Part shown: positions 13,301 through 24,020 of the stretch, one piece after another
Layout: every line of letters starts with the position of its first letter
How positions within the stretch are numbered: the stretch's first letter is position 1
Source of the DNA: Morinoia aosen
Lineage: Eukaryota > Arthropoda > Malacostraca > Amphipoda > Talitridae
DNA: 64,000 nucleotides
Reading direction: 5' to 3'
Assembly (NCBI GenBank): GCA_030386875.1
Contig: CM059567.1
Location: forward strand, 84,561,130 to 84,625,129
Position numbers and translations under genes: made by a program
The notes under the pieces: generated by a model
The model's database searches: none
What the model saw: the letters and a program-made list of their open reading frames with translations, nothing else
Told to the model about the DNA's origin: nothing

Positions 13301-13844
13301 CAAATAAAATTATTTTCAGAAGCAGAGGACCGCAATGCATCGCTGAATACTTTTTCAGTTAATGTTTGTCTTGTGTCACATATGTGACTACAATTTTCTT
13401 GCTCGTCATAGCTGACACAAATGTAGCTTAGTTCCCCTTTATTGAATCCCAGTTATTTAAAAACACGCATGCTTAGTGGGTTGATTTTGCTTTGAACATC
13501 AAAAGAAAGTGGGCGTATGACTGTTAAATATACAAACATTCTGACTTTTATCGAATAGTTTTTTCGGCTTTCATTGAACCTATAGTTCACTTCTTACTTT
13601 TCCTTCTTAAATGTTCATAAACTTGAACTCGTTTTAATCAGTCTAAACTTAATAATTAATTAATATTAAAAATAAATCTTGAATCTCATTTCCTATCTGA
13701 ATACTAGCCGTGTAAGATTTCCAAGTCAAATCTTGTCACCTTCATGACTGGTCCTGATAATGTAAAGCGCCACGGTTAATATCGTTGATCTTCAGCCTGC
13801 TCTTAAATCATTTATCGAATATACTGTTAACATCTAGTCCATAT
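7359..13844. other. long AT-rich stretch without recognisable genes
   Basis: GC-richer patches at about 8270-8560 and 12100-12260 have short frames on both strands but no consistent splice signals. GGGTGACCCAAAAGTCC near 10820 resembles a Tc1/mariner terminus, yet I find no partner end. The rest looks like intron or intergenic DNA. Confidence 0.5.
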
Positions 13845-14798
13845 ACAGGGTGTTTTTTTTTACTTTGAACAAACTTCGAAATTAGGTACAAAAACTCAAA
13901 ATAAATCGATTTTCATGAATGACAAAATGTCCAAATCTCTTTAGTTTTCGAGTTATAGTTACTTGAAGAATATTAGAACTTCAAGTAGGATTGCACGCGC
14001 GCATCATTTTTAGCGCTACCTTTGATAGTTAAAGAGGTTTTTGGGCCCCACTAATGTAGTATTTTTGTAATTTCACAATGAAATTTGCGTGAACACGTTT
14101 TACAAATAAGAATAAATTGTCCTAAATGAGTAATTATCAATTATTATCATGTAAGCTAACCATTAATCAGTAAGCATTGCAGGACACAGGTAAAAAACAT
14201 AATCAATACAAACTTTATTGTAAGAACTTTAACGCAAGAACAAACTTGAATTCAGTTTTATTACAACAGTTACTCGAAATGGCCTCCATGAACTTCAACA
14301 CATTTACGACATCTAACAGCCAGTGAGCGCCTTACAGATTGAAACACGCCAGGCATTTCCGTAATACGTAATAGTAACTGTTGTAATAAAACTGTATTCA
14401 AGTTTGTTCTTGCGTTAAACTTCTCACATTAAAGTTTGTATTATGTTTTTTACCTGTGCCCTGCAATGCTTACTGATTAATGTTTAGCTAACATGATAAT
14501 AATTGCTAATTACTCATTTAGGACAATTTATTCTTAATTGTAAAACGTGTACACGCAAATTTCATTGTGAAATTACAAAAATACTACATTAGTGAGGCCC
14601 AAAAACCTCTTTAACTATCAAAGGGAGCGCTAAAAATGGTGCGCGCGTGCAATCCTACTTGAAGTTCTAATATTCTTCAAGTAACTATAACTTGAAAACT
14701 AAAGAGTTTTGGACATTTTGTCACTCATGAAAATCGATTTATTTTGAGTTTTTGTGCATAAGTTCGAAGTTTGTTCAAAGTAAAAAGAAACACCCTGT
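13845..14798. mobile_element. foldback element built from a Tc1/mariner 3' end
   Basis: Both ends read ACAGGGTGTTT (right end inverted: CACCCTGT at 14791-14798) and are flanked by TA, the target site of the IS630-Tc1-mariner superfamily. Inverted similarity extends through nearly the whole element: about 430 bp on each side (13845-14276 and 14370-14798). Between the arms lies the last 32 codons of a minus-strand transposase. The arms correspond to the transposase 3' untranslated region plus terminal repeat, duplicated head to head. It cannot encode a transposase, and the arms have diverged by several percent. Confidence 0.8.
14270..14368 (-). pseudogene. C-terminal tail of a Tc1/mariner-like transposase
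   Basis: The minus strand reads MPGVFQSVRRSLAVRCRKC followed by VEVHGGHFE and a TAA stop at 14270-14272. A closing motif of the form RC..C...NGGHFE... is characteristic of many arthropod IS630-Tc1-mariner transposases, so this is the extreme C-terminus of a protein that is normally about 340 residues. It lies in the centre of the 13845-14798 foldback; the catalytic DDE part is absent. It is a fragment, not a gene. Confidence 0.75.
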
Positions 14799-15627
14799 AT
14801 ATACTATTTCGTTAGATGGAGTATCGAATATTGAGTTAATATTTCATTGATCAGTCTAATACGTAGTTAGGTTAAGTGAATTAGGTTAAAATTATTGTAC
14901 ACCATAGAATAACGTTGATGGTAAAATGCACTAGAAGTTGCCGAACTTATTTGGGCCCACAGGTAGCTATATTCAAATTTGACCATTGTTCAAGTCTTAA
15001 GAAACAATCTACCTCTGTATCACTTGTGGTCAATAAATTGTTTAAATTATTTTAAAATCGTGCAGAAATAAATATCTGCACTGCTCTGGCACGGGAGCCT
15101 TTGCAGCAGATTACCCGCCTTGGTTTGCTGATGTAAGGGGGTGACCGCGAGGGAATTTCTTGCGGCATCGCAGTTGCACGCATCGTCACTTCGGTGCGTC
15201 GGTCAGGGTCGCTAAAGTTGCCCTGCGCAGCCCCGCTCCTTCCTGCGCAACTTAGCTGATGACGCCAGGTCTTTCTAATGGGGCTGTAACGCGGCGTCCT
15301 AGGGTCATCTAGCACTATCACAACACGCGTTAAATGACTTATCATCAATCTGATTCAGGAAATGAATAGAAATAATTTGATGCAAATATTTGTTATTCAA
15401 AAACTGATTCAAGTTGTGTGCTATTTTGTGCTTAATTTTTTCATTAGCATACTGCTACAATGTCCATTGATCCTTGAACGGCTAATTTGAACAATATATC
15501 AACTCTTTCGTCAAATAACTGATTATATTTCGGGTATAAATCATGGGCAGTAATTCACGTGGAATGTATTCGCTGAAATTTTTTCCAAATAATGGACTTT
15601 AAGACCCCCCTTACTGTCGTAGTAAAT
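14799..15627. other. spacer with one GC-rich patch
   Basis: 15080-15320 is GC- and CpG-rich and open on the minus strand (98 codons from 15348), with a plus-strand acceptor-like TTTGCAG at 15101 and a GTAAGG donor near 15135. The signals do not agree on one strand and I call no exon. Confidence 0.35.
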
Positions 15628-16149
15628 TTATATGCAATGCCATATTGTTACTGCATTCGTTCTCAACGGGTGAAGTTGTGAACTGCACCGACTCTCTCTC
15701 TCGCAAACAACTCGATCGCAGATGATGCAAGCATGATTTGAAGCACTGTTAATTTCCCCAGCACTCTTGTTAACGCGTTTTGTTTTTCGCTTAAAAGTTG
15801 ACTCATGATTGTTGTTTTGAGTTGTTGCCCGCAGTATTGTCCTCGCTTCCCTCGTGCGCGCCCTCATCTGCTGCGCTCTGAGGCCGGCACCCTCGGTCGC
15901 GTTCACGCTCGCCGTCAATCGATCGAGCAAGGAATTTTTTCTTTTTTGCCAATTAAATGTCCATAATACTTTGTCAGCGTTGGAAATCTCACTACTGAAA
16001 TCTGAATGTTTTGTCCTCAGTGTTACTGTTTTCTTGCTTCTGTACATTTTTTGCATGCTAGAAAAACTTCGTGTCGCCGCGGAAATCTCGCGGCTTCTCA
16101 TTGTCTGCTCCCATTCATTTTCAATGAAATCGATGAAAGGAGGAGTCAT
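15628..16149 (-). CDS. hypothetical basic ORF, 173 aa, unsupported
   Basis: This is the longest non-repetitive frame in the window, ATG at 16149 to stop at 15628 on the minus strand. I do not recognise it. The predicted protein is rich in Arg, Lys, Ser and Thr (for example RAQQMRARTREARTI), with a CIICDRVVC cluster near its end and no signal peptide or membrane segment. It lies head to head with the promoter-like patch at 16230-16420, so a divergent transcript is conceivable. A 104-codon plus-strand frame overlaps it (15854-16168), and a frame of this length is only mildly unexpected by chance at local composition. Confidence 0.2.
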   Translation of the reverse strand: MTPPFIDFIENEWEQTMRSREISAATRSFSSMQKMYRSKKTVTLRTKHSDFSSEISNADKVLWTFNWQKRKNSLLDRLTASVNATEGAGLRAQQMRARTREARTILRATTQNNNHESTFKRKTKRVNKSAGEINSASNHACIICDRVVCERESRCSSQLHPLRTNAVTIWHCI

Positions 16150-16229
16150 AGAGCATTATTACCACTAGTCAGAAATGTTAGTGAAAATAATAAAAAAATT
16201 GAATCGCTTAACCACTGACTTCTAGTTGT

Positions 16230-16420
16230 AGGACTGTCATCTGTCTCTCATTTGGACACGAAAACAGTAGGTGGCAACCGAACACACAAGCAGTGCCTGT
16301 GTTTCTGTGACGCGATCATTCAGCTTCGCTCAGTGCGCGACGGCGGTGGTGGTGTAATGTAGTGCTGGTGGATGAACTGCGCATACACTATCATATGTTG
16401 TGTCAGGTGTGATAAAAATG
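16230..16420 (+). promoter_or_regulatory. possible core promoter and 5' UTR of the 16492 candidate exon
   Basis: A CpG-richer patch contains two initiator-like sites, TCATTC (16316-16321) and TCAGTG (16330-16335), matching or nearly matching the insect Inr consensus TCAKTY. I see no TATA box and no DPE match at +28 of either. It lies 70-170 bp upstream of the candidate first coding ATG. Inferred from composition and motif only. Confidence 0.25.
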
Positions 16421-16491
16421 AAATACGTGAAATTTGAAATGAAATAGAGTTATACTGGTTGAGGTGGTATCACTGATGCAGTTCTGCAATC

Positions 16492-16511
16492 ATGGAGGTC
16501 TTCTTGGACGA
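16492..16511 (+). CDS. possible first coding exon (MEVFLD, phase 2)
   Basis: ATG at 16492 has adenine at -3 and G at +4, a good start context. It encodes MEVFLD plus GA before a consensus donor GTGAGT at 16512. The next strong plus-strand acceptor in a GC-rich patch, CAG at 19677-19679, opens an exon whose first base completes the codon (GA+C) and leads into a long open frame. I do not recognise the resulting N-terminus. GTGAGT occurs by chance roughly every 4 kb, so the exon rests on the combination of start context, donor and phase match, not on homology. Confidence 0.25.
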
Positions 16512-16517
16512 GTGAGT

Positions 16518-17794
16518 GGTCGCACTTTATTATTGATCTCCCCGCTTTTGGGAGTCATCGTTTTGAGATTTATGTTATCTTCTTACGTGTGCGATAAGAG
16601 CTTTTTAATTTATGAGCGTTTTAATGGTGAATAAACAGTGTGCTTGTTCGCTTAAGTTTGCCCAATTTATTTATCGGTCAGATGGCTTGACAGCTTTTTA
16701 AGACGGAATAAACTCTGTTCGATCTTGTTTGTTTTAGCTTATTTACATAGTTTCGTAGGTTCTATGATATAAATTTCTAGATAATGCGAGAGAGGAGCTT
16801 TAGTTGAGTCGAACATGTAGTTCAGTGTATGTTTGTCTATTTAAAGATCTAAAATTAAAACTTTCGTTGTTTTGTGGAAGTTCGTCTCTCATTTATCGCG
16901 ATTTAGTAAATTTTATAAAATAAATCGTTTATGAGTCATAAGACTTGCCTCGTTTAATTTGAGAGACAGTATCAGACGGGAACTTTGCCTCAACGAAGAA
17001 GGAGTTACTGGAATCTGCAGGAGCTCGTCAATATATACCATGTTATGCTCTATCTCGAGTTTTCCAAACATGATTTGAAAAGAAAGAAAAAAAGTAAAAG
17101 AGACGTTCACTAAAAGAAATTCGGGCAAGAAATTCGTTAAAATCAACTTAGAACTAATGTATATCTTTACACAAAGGTCCTTAATCAATAGACAACTCAT
17201 AGAAAGTAGACAATATTCTGGTCATTTGTATAATTTAGGAAAAAATGTTTCCAGAATTGGACAGTAATGTACATAATTTGAACGGCGGAGATGCACTGCC
17301 GCTTTTAATCCTGGTTGAGCTCTAGGTGAGGGGACGAATGACTAACGGAATATTAGTTATTATTTTTGAGAATGAATCACATATAGAAAGTTGATGGAAA
17401 TTGTAACACTGATTACAGAATAACTACTGGGAATAAAGGTGAGAAATGGAAAGTGTGACGTACTGGAGAGTGAGAGAGAGAAACAGGCAGAGCAGACTTT
17501 CGACAGCTATCATAAGTTCTAAGTCAAAATTTTAGTGTACATGTAAGCGAAACCGAATAACGATTGAACATATTAAATTCCCCACTATTGATAAAAATAA
17601 TAGAACCAAACTCTAACGTAATCTAATTCCATACTACTTTCACACACCTTTATTGATCGCTCCGACGTAACGCAAATCAAATCAACAACGAAGTTCGAGA
17701 AACATGTTCGTCGGATTTGGTCGTGGCTAGACGTTTCTGTCTTTCTCTGTGGTCAGCTGGAAAAAATCTGCTCCCTATAACTACAGCATTGGCA
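16518..17794. other. AT-rich stretch, possible intron
   Basis: No gene, RNA or repeat recognised; it would be the start of the first intron if the 16492 exon is real. Confidence 0.4.
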
Positions 17795-18060
17795 TCCCCT
17801 GTCTCAACATATGGAACATCGTTTATTTCCAAGCATGGAATATCACATATCTTCAAATATAAGGGCACATATTCCAATATATAGAGCATCACATATATTT
17901 TCCAATATATTTATATATTAGAAGGGCACATCACATATTCCAATATATAGAGCATCACATCTTTCAAGATGCATCATAAGGTACTTTAATAAATGGAGCT
18001 TCGTATACCTCAGTATGAGGTATATCACATGTTTCCATGCATAAAGTATCGTATCACTTA
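17795..18060. repeat. degenerate AT-rich minisatellite
   Basis: A 29-bp sequence containing ATTCCAATATATAGAGCATC occurs twice exactly (17866-17894 and 17932-17960), each preceded by AAGGGCACAT. Looser versions (TCACATAT..., CCAAGCATGGAATATCACAT) extend on both sides. No coding meaning seen. Confidence 0.65.
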
Positions 18061-19679
18061 CTGTAATATAGGATTCTATGTCAGGAGTAGTAAAATTGAA
18101 AATGACAGCATTTCCGAACGTAGAGTGTAAAGATTCAAGCTGCTCTCAGTCCATGTTTTCGACTTGCATTGAATGGGGCTGTTTTTTACCAACTATTGTT
18201 TTCTGAAAGTTAGATTGACACGTTGCGAAATTATGTTATCATTATTCATTTCATGTTCCAAGGGTAAAGTTTCATTTTAAAATTTTGTTACTTATATGGG
18301 AATTTGAAGAGTAACCCTTGTACGAGCCAGTTGTTTATTAGTCGTGTTCGTACAGTCCTATGCTTTTGTAGAAATACAGTACATTTCATTGTCATTTTCA
18401 TTGGCATTTCCATCATGATCTGTTTCGCTTAAGTTTTTCCTCGCTATTTTTTGGGAGGTTCGCTCCGATAGAATCTTATAGCCCTTCACTCCACCACTTT
18501 AAAACGCTTGTCATCAACTCTTGCCGTCTTTTTCCATTATTTTCTACCGAAAGTTATGTAGAACGCGAACCTTCGGATGCTACGATTAAGTCTTGAAATA
18601 ACTGCAGGCTTGCTATCGTCGAGGGTACAAACTTTATAGTAGTATAAAATTGAAGATGTTCAATGCCCATTAATTAAGGCGCTGTGATAAGAGAGGTGAG
18701 GCGTGAGACACTAATTGGTTGCTTGATTGACAAGAACGCGCAGTTACAGCATCCGCGTCATCTGAACGCTAAATTGTCGGTGATGTTCGTCTTACGACGA
18801 TTACATTTTATCAACATTCAAGTCACTCATTGATCTCGTACGTCTGTCATGCGATGAGATGGAGATTAGTAAATTTTTCGAAGCGTTCATACGAATCAGG
18901 TTGCAGTTTGGTTCTGTGAATCAGTTTCAACATTTTTATTTCATATCTCTCGTTGTTTTTTTCATTACGGAAATTTACGCGTAGTTTTTAGGTTGTTTGC
19001 GTAGTTTGCTTCTTCAAGGCTTGAAACGTGATCATGTGGAGGCTAGGGCGTTTCAGCGCTGCACGCAATTTTCTCTATTCATTGAAGTATATTGCATTGG
19101 TGCAGCTGCTACGCACAGACAACTATGGAGCTGTGAGATGCGAGGCTCGATTTTAATGCAACCTTTCATTGCCAACAGATATAAGATGGCCTAAGGGCCA
19201 ACCCTCGCGGTTGCCTGAAAGACTTTAACTTTGATCCTATGTAGCCATGCTGCGAGCTCAAATCCTACCCGATACCCGTGCTGACTGGTGCTTTTATTTG
19301 ATTCCGTTGGTGGCTTTCTCATTCATCATCTTGAACAACCACAACTGCAATTAAACTCTTGTGTGTTTCGGTGTTTATTTCTGTGATCACTTTATGGCGA
19401 AAGTTATGTTGATGGAACACTGCTATGATAGGCTACTAATTTGTGGTTTCTGCTAACCGTGGTTAGTTAGTGACTGTGCTGCTATTTACTAACCCAATAT
19501 AGATTACATCCACTCATTATTTTACTTGTTTGCGGAAATTTATTGTGTCTACTCATTCAAATATCATGTGAGAATTGTGTTAGGTAGACATATTTCATTC
19601 ACTGTTCATGACTTGAAAAAAGAACAAGTGTGGTGGTGGTCGTCCGATGGTGACCCTCCCATCTGTTCCTCATGCTCAG
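18061..19679. other. AT-rich stretch, no gene seen
   Basis: No recognisable element. The last 30 bases (to 19679) are a strong pyrimidine tract ending CTCAG, read as the acceptor of the next candidate exon. Confidence 0.4.
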
Positions 19680-20023
19680 CGCGGCGACTGGGCAGTTGCC
19701 TGGCAGGACGGCTCACTCTCCCACCATCTACCTCGACTTGGCTAAATCCGTCATCGGAGGTTCCATCGACTCTGTGGTAGGCTCGAGTTCGAAGACCTCT
19801 GCAGGTGAGGGGCCAGCCATGATTTACTACACACTCGACCCTCAGTTTGGGGCTCTTCTCTTCTCACTCTACTCACGCAACGAACGATGTTCGCTTTTTG
19901 CGGATCCTTTTGCAACAAGCAGCTTTCCTCCTTCGAGCGGCCCAGATCTTCTCACGCATGCGCAGTCTGCGCTGCTGCAGCTGCTTGAACTGGGCCAGAA
20001 TTACGCCTGCTTCTTGTCCCAAG
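19680..20023 (+). CDS. possible internal exon with two in-frame donors
   Basis: A pyrimidine-rich acceptor (CTGTTCCTCATGCTCAG) precedes 19680. The frame that continues MEVFLD gives D-AATGQLPGRTAHSPTIYLDL and stays open to two donors: GTGAGG at 19805 (after CTCTGCAG) and GTGAGT at 20024 (after TCCCAAG). Both leave phase 1 and differ by exactly 73 codons, so alternative 5' splice choice would keep the frame. The longer form ends in a helix-like LLQLLELGQNYACFLSQ. The island is GC-rich compared with its flanks. I recognise no domain. The antisense strand also has a short open frame with a good start (MAGPSPAEVFELEP, ATG near 19822), so strand is not certain. Confidence 0.3.
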
Positions 20024-20029
20024 GTGAGT

Positions 20030-21146
20030 TTTGATGTAGTGCTGGACTGGTAGTGAGTCCGCTTACGGTTACGAGTCTAGGCTTTGCGCCTTAATGCGAC
20101 GCTATTTCATATTTTCATGTAACTGGGTTTTTACTGTCGAATTTAAGGCATTTGGTATGCTTGTCTCAAGGAGAAAAGCGAATATCGAGGCTCATATACA
20201 TTAGCATTATGATTTTTTTTATCTTCTAGTCATTTCTGAAGGAATTAGGTTAGGTTTTAAACAGGTTTGTGTTCTAATATAAGTTGAGGGTTTTTTCGTG
20301 AAAAGTTTCACCATCTGCACTAAAAACTGCCTTGGAACTAATTCTCACGTTCACTGAAACTGAAGTCTGATGAATATTCGTGACTGAAAATTGTGTTTCA
20401 CTTTGCTTAAAGTTCAAACAGACATTATCAAAGGTATCTTGCAATTTTGTTGACGTAAACTCACTGCGATTTTAGCGCATCCAAAACAAACACAGCCAAC
20501 GTGCATAATGTTCAAGGACGGAAGGGTAAAAACTTTAGTTTCAAGCTGGCAACGTCACATCAGAAATGTGGGATTCAGTAACCCAAAGTTAAATGGTTGG
20601 AAAAACTTTGTGGTTACATGAACCATGAGAATAATTAAAAGCAACCGGTTAAAAAATTGATGTTCCATAAGTGTTTCTCGGTATTACAGGTCCGTCTGAA
20701 ATCATTATGGTGTTTTAAGCATCTTTCAATAGTACTTAAGTAAAGAAGGGTTATAGCTGTTTATAGCTCGATTTTTTATCTATGCGGAGACATTTCAACA
20801 TTCTAGGTATTACGAAAATCACCATTCATTAGATTCCGTTCAATCATTGCGTTATCAATGTATATTCATTCGACCTGAAAATTTTATTACTATCGGTACG
20901 TACTCGATACTGGACTGACGCATTGTTCTTTATTATATTAGTTTGGAGGGGATATATTTTAACGGTTTTTAGCGTCTCAGTGAAGCCGACAATCCGACAA
21001 TTGCCCTCACGTGTCACGATCCAGCGTCGCTTGGAAGCGCCATGTGCTGCATGTGTGTACGAGTGCAAGCAAAGTGACTCTCTGGAGCATAGTACCCTAT
21101 ACCTCAAGGAAATGATGCACTCACAATTAGAGTGTTATTGCCTCAA
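20030..21146. other. AT-rich stretch, no gene seen
   Basis: No repeat or RNA recognised. The short frames on both strands around 20844-21246 overlap one another and look like chance. Confidence 0.45.
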
Positions 21147-22050
21147 TCACTATTATAAAAGTAGCAGCGTCCGTCCGTCCGTCCGTCTGTGTGACCGACC
21201 CCCTCTTCTAATCGATAGCTTTGATAGCAACATGGATAAAGCTTAAAAAATACAAAAAATTATTCTATTGCATTATTTTTCTGTGGCGATTCAATTCCCT
21301 TTCACTTGGATTATGGTATCCAGAAGAATAGAATTTTTTTTTGGAGCTTTCTCTGTTGAAATTCATCATGTTGCTTTGATATTTTGAATTGATATTGCGA
21401 AAAAAAATGTTTTAAATTTGTTTGACCAGTAACCTGGCTACCACTTAGTATAAAGCCCAAGATTTTGGAACTTGAGTTATCGTTTTCGAAATTGTGATTT
21501 TCTTGAAAAGCTCCGAAGAGATAATAGACGACATTTCAGAATAAAATTCCGGCAAAAGAGGCCACCATGGATAGAAATGTGTTCAACCGCAAGAGAGAAG
21601 TAGCAAGACTACGACAGCAAGAAAAACGCCGAAAACGATCGGATGAACGACGCGAAATGGCAAGACGAAGAAATGCTGCTCGCCAACGAGAAGCTAGAGC
21701 TAAATTTACATTTGAACGGCGTTTGGAAATTCTATGGAATAATGCAGAGCGACACCGAGTAGCTAGAGAAAGCTTAACACATGAAAGAAGCGAGGAAGTT
21801 CTTCGGCATAACGCTGGACAACATCGAGTGGCACGAGAGAATTTAACTCAAGAAAGAAGGGATGAAATTCTTCAGATTAATGCCGACCAGCACGTGTGCA
21901 CTAGTAAATCTATAAAATACCGGATATCAAGATGTCAAACGTAGAGGAAGATTCGCACTGCATTTTCAATAGGTGTGAAAGAAATAATTTTTTGCTGTGC
22001 ATTGGAAAAAACGATGAAATAATAAAACAGATCAGTGAAAGGTGAAACTA
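21147..22050 (+). mobile_element. probable Helitron fragment
   Basis: The left edge reads A|TCACTATTATAAAAGTAGC, in keeping with Helitrons that begin TC, insert between A and T and often carry ACTATTATAAAG near the start. A (CCGT)n run follows at 21169-21188, then a 125-codon STPR-repeat ORF of the kind found at the start of arthropod Helitron proteins. I cannot see a convincing CTRR end with hairpin, so the right boundary is a guess, and the Rep/helicase part is missing. Confidence 0.5.
21567..21944 (+). CDS. STPR-repeat protein fragment (Helitron-associated type)
   Basis: ATG at 21567 lies in a near-ideal context (GCCACCATGG). The 125-residue product is extremely rich in Arg, Glu and Ala and contains about three and a half 23-residue repeats with the pattern RR.EIL..NA.QHRVARENLT.E, for example at residues 51-73 (...NNAERHRVARESLTHE) and 74-96 (...HNAGQHRVARENLTQE). 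This is the STPR (score-and-three-amino-acid) DNA-binding repeat known from silkworm FMBP-1 and from the N-terminal part of many arthropod Helitron proteins. The frame ends soon after the last repeat, so compared with a Helitron Rep/helicase protein of more than 1000 residues it is a short remnant or a stand-alone small protein. Confidence 0.6.
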   Translation: MDRNVFNRKREVARLRQQEKRRKRSDERREMARRRNAARQREARAKFTFERRLEILWNNAERHRVARESLTHERSEEVLRHNAGQHRVARENLTQERRDEILQINADQHVCTSKSIKYRISRCQT

Positions 22051-22146
22051 GCAGTTACCCCATTATTTAGTGACTCTGTCGTCTTGTTTGTTTCTAATTG
22101 ATGTCGTGTGCAAACTCCGATGTGCATAGCACAAAAGTAATTCGAT

Positions 22147-22350
22147 TGCTTGGAAAAGTATCCCAAGGGGTTTTTCGATGCGGAACTTGAAATTACAGGC
22201 TATGCATATACTGTACATGAGTGGATGCAATGGGACGACATACGCGATCAAAAATTACCGATTGTGCGATTTAAGTATACTGCACCAAAAATAGTGACGC
22301 AACGAATTTTAAAATTTTCTCTGCAGAAATTTTTAATTGTTCACCTCTGA
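22147..22350 (+). other. unexplained open frame next to the STPR ORF
   Basis: The frame is open from a TAA just upstream to TGA at 22348-22350, with no early ATG (first in-frame ATG about 25 codons in). Its peptide (YPKGFFDAELEITGYAYTVH, then EWMQWDDIRDQKLPIV) has a balanced composition and looks more like real protein than neighbouring chance frames. It could be a piece carried by the Helitron-like element, an exon, or chance. I recognise no family. Confidence 0.2.
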
Positions 22351-23843
22351 GGTCTCTTTGGCTTTCCTTCAGAACGCATAAATTTTTCCTTATCTAATGG
22401 TATTATGGTGTACGAAGCAGCATTTTCCCCAATATCAAAGATTTATGTACACTGGGTTATGTCACAATTGTTTATCTCATTTCTTCAATTGAAGTTTGGC
22501 ACCGAAGTTCAGCCCTATGTTTATATTTGGGTTATTATTCTTCCCCAAATCAGAGTTTGGATGCTCATGCATTACAGTAGAAAATGTTCAGGATTTTTTG
22601 TGCCTATTTTGAATTCGTGCAGCAATTTTAAGTACTATGCATGCACAGATAACTTATGGGAAATTTTTCCATCTTTATGAATAATTGAAATTTTGGGACG
22701 AAACGTTTTTCAGGGTTTTTATTTGTAAATCATTTTTTCACTGCCGATATCGTTTTTAGCATATAATTTGATTTGTAAAAATGATGGGTATTTAACAGCA
22801 TTAAAAGTTTAACTCATTTTCAAAATTTTTGAGCAATTGAGATGCGGAACTCCGTAGCAGCGTCCACCTCAGCTCGCTTGAAAGCTGATCTTTTTGTAAA
22901 TAATTGTTCTCGAAATCGTACGAGTGGATCACGTTCGTTGCCTCATTTCTAATTTTTGTTTTTAGGTATTTGGTCGTTTCAGAAAGTGGAAAGCTCTTGT
23001 CGGTGGATTTTTACTTCGTTTCAGTTCTCATAAAACCGTTTCTTCTAACGTGCAGCTGCAAAGACTAAGGTCGTCTTACTGTCTAACATTTTCCCCAGTA
23101 AATAAATTCGCGTTTTACTCTCAGAATTTAATTATTCCTCACGAAATAATAAATGAAATAAAAATGAGGATTGCCAAAAGAACTTTCTTTACATCGACGT
23201 TTCAATTTAAAACAAATCTAAGGGACTGCATTTTTACTATCAACGGTTTACGTTCTTGCCTAATTATGGCTAATTTGTCTCATTTCGTTTGATGAGAGAT
23301 GAACGTGCCATTCGCCAAACTGCACGTGAGAGTGAATTGTATTGTAAGAAACACTGAGGGGAAGTTTTCGACCATTACAATCCGATGCTGTCACCTACAA
23401 CAAAGTTTGAAGGTAGCCATGCTCTGCTAATGCGTACATAACCACAACGCTGTTGCCATCACAATTAACTATTTTGTTTAACGTTTGGTATTTGAAACTT
23501 TGCTAATTACTCAGTACCGTTATCATCTTTATTCACTACGCGTAAAACACGAGAGGAGGCAATGAATGACCTGTGTTTGGCTTGGACACGCAGGATGTCT
23601 TGTACTTGTACGGATCCAACTTGAAGGTCTTGAAACCAACCCAAAAGTACCTTTTAGATCTGACTTGAATTGCTATTTTTCCGAGAGTAGTGGTAAACCT
23701 GGCCTTATTTGGTCGGCATACGCCCTTCAGCCGTGTAGATGGTGTTATTGGAAACTGGTAGACAGTGCTTTACATGTAAATCGAGGTCATCATCTACCGA
23801 GTTGGTAAACAGCTCCTCAGTTACTGACGATCGACTCTGTGTA
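22351..23843. other. AT-rich stretch, no gene seen
   Basis: Frames at 22405, 23050 and 23566 show no motif or codon pattern I can support. Confidence 0.45.
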
Positions 23844-24020
23844 GTGAGTGAAGCTGGTAATAAATATAGATGAAATTTTCGTCAAAGTGATAAACTTGAA
23901 TAGTGATATCGAAACAAGCGGGTGAGGTGAGCCTGATATCGGTAATAAACATGAACGAAGTTTTCGTCAGAGCGACAAACTTGGAAAGTGATATTGAACA
24001 AGAGGGGTTAAGTGAGCGTC
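23844..24020. repeat. two-copy 85-bp tandem duplication
   Basis: GTGAGTGAAGCTGGTAATAA at 23844 recurs in diverged form at 23927, and a third copy starts at 24012 (GTGAGCGTC). Shared blocks such as TTTTCGTCA and ACAAACTTG are spaced exactly 85 bp apart. The period is not a multiple of three, so the overlapping frames are not a protein repeat. Confidence 0.65.

Noticed and set aside
19735-19822. Antisense start MAGPSPAEVFELEP with a GTAGAT donor
   Set aside because: It overlaps the plus-strand exon candidate, which has stronger acceptor and donors; kept only as an alternative.
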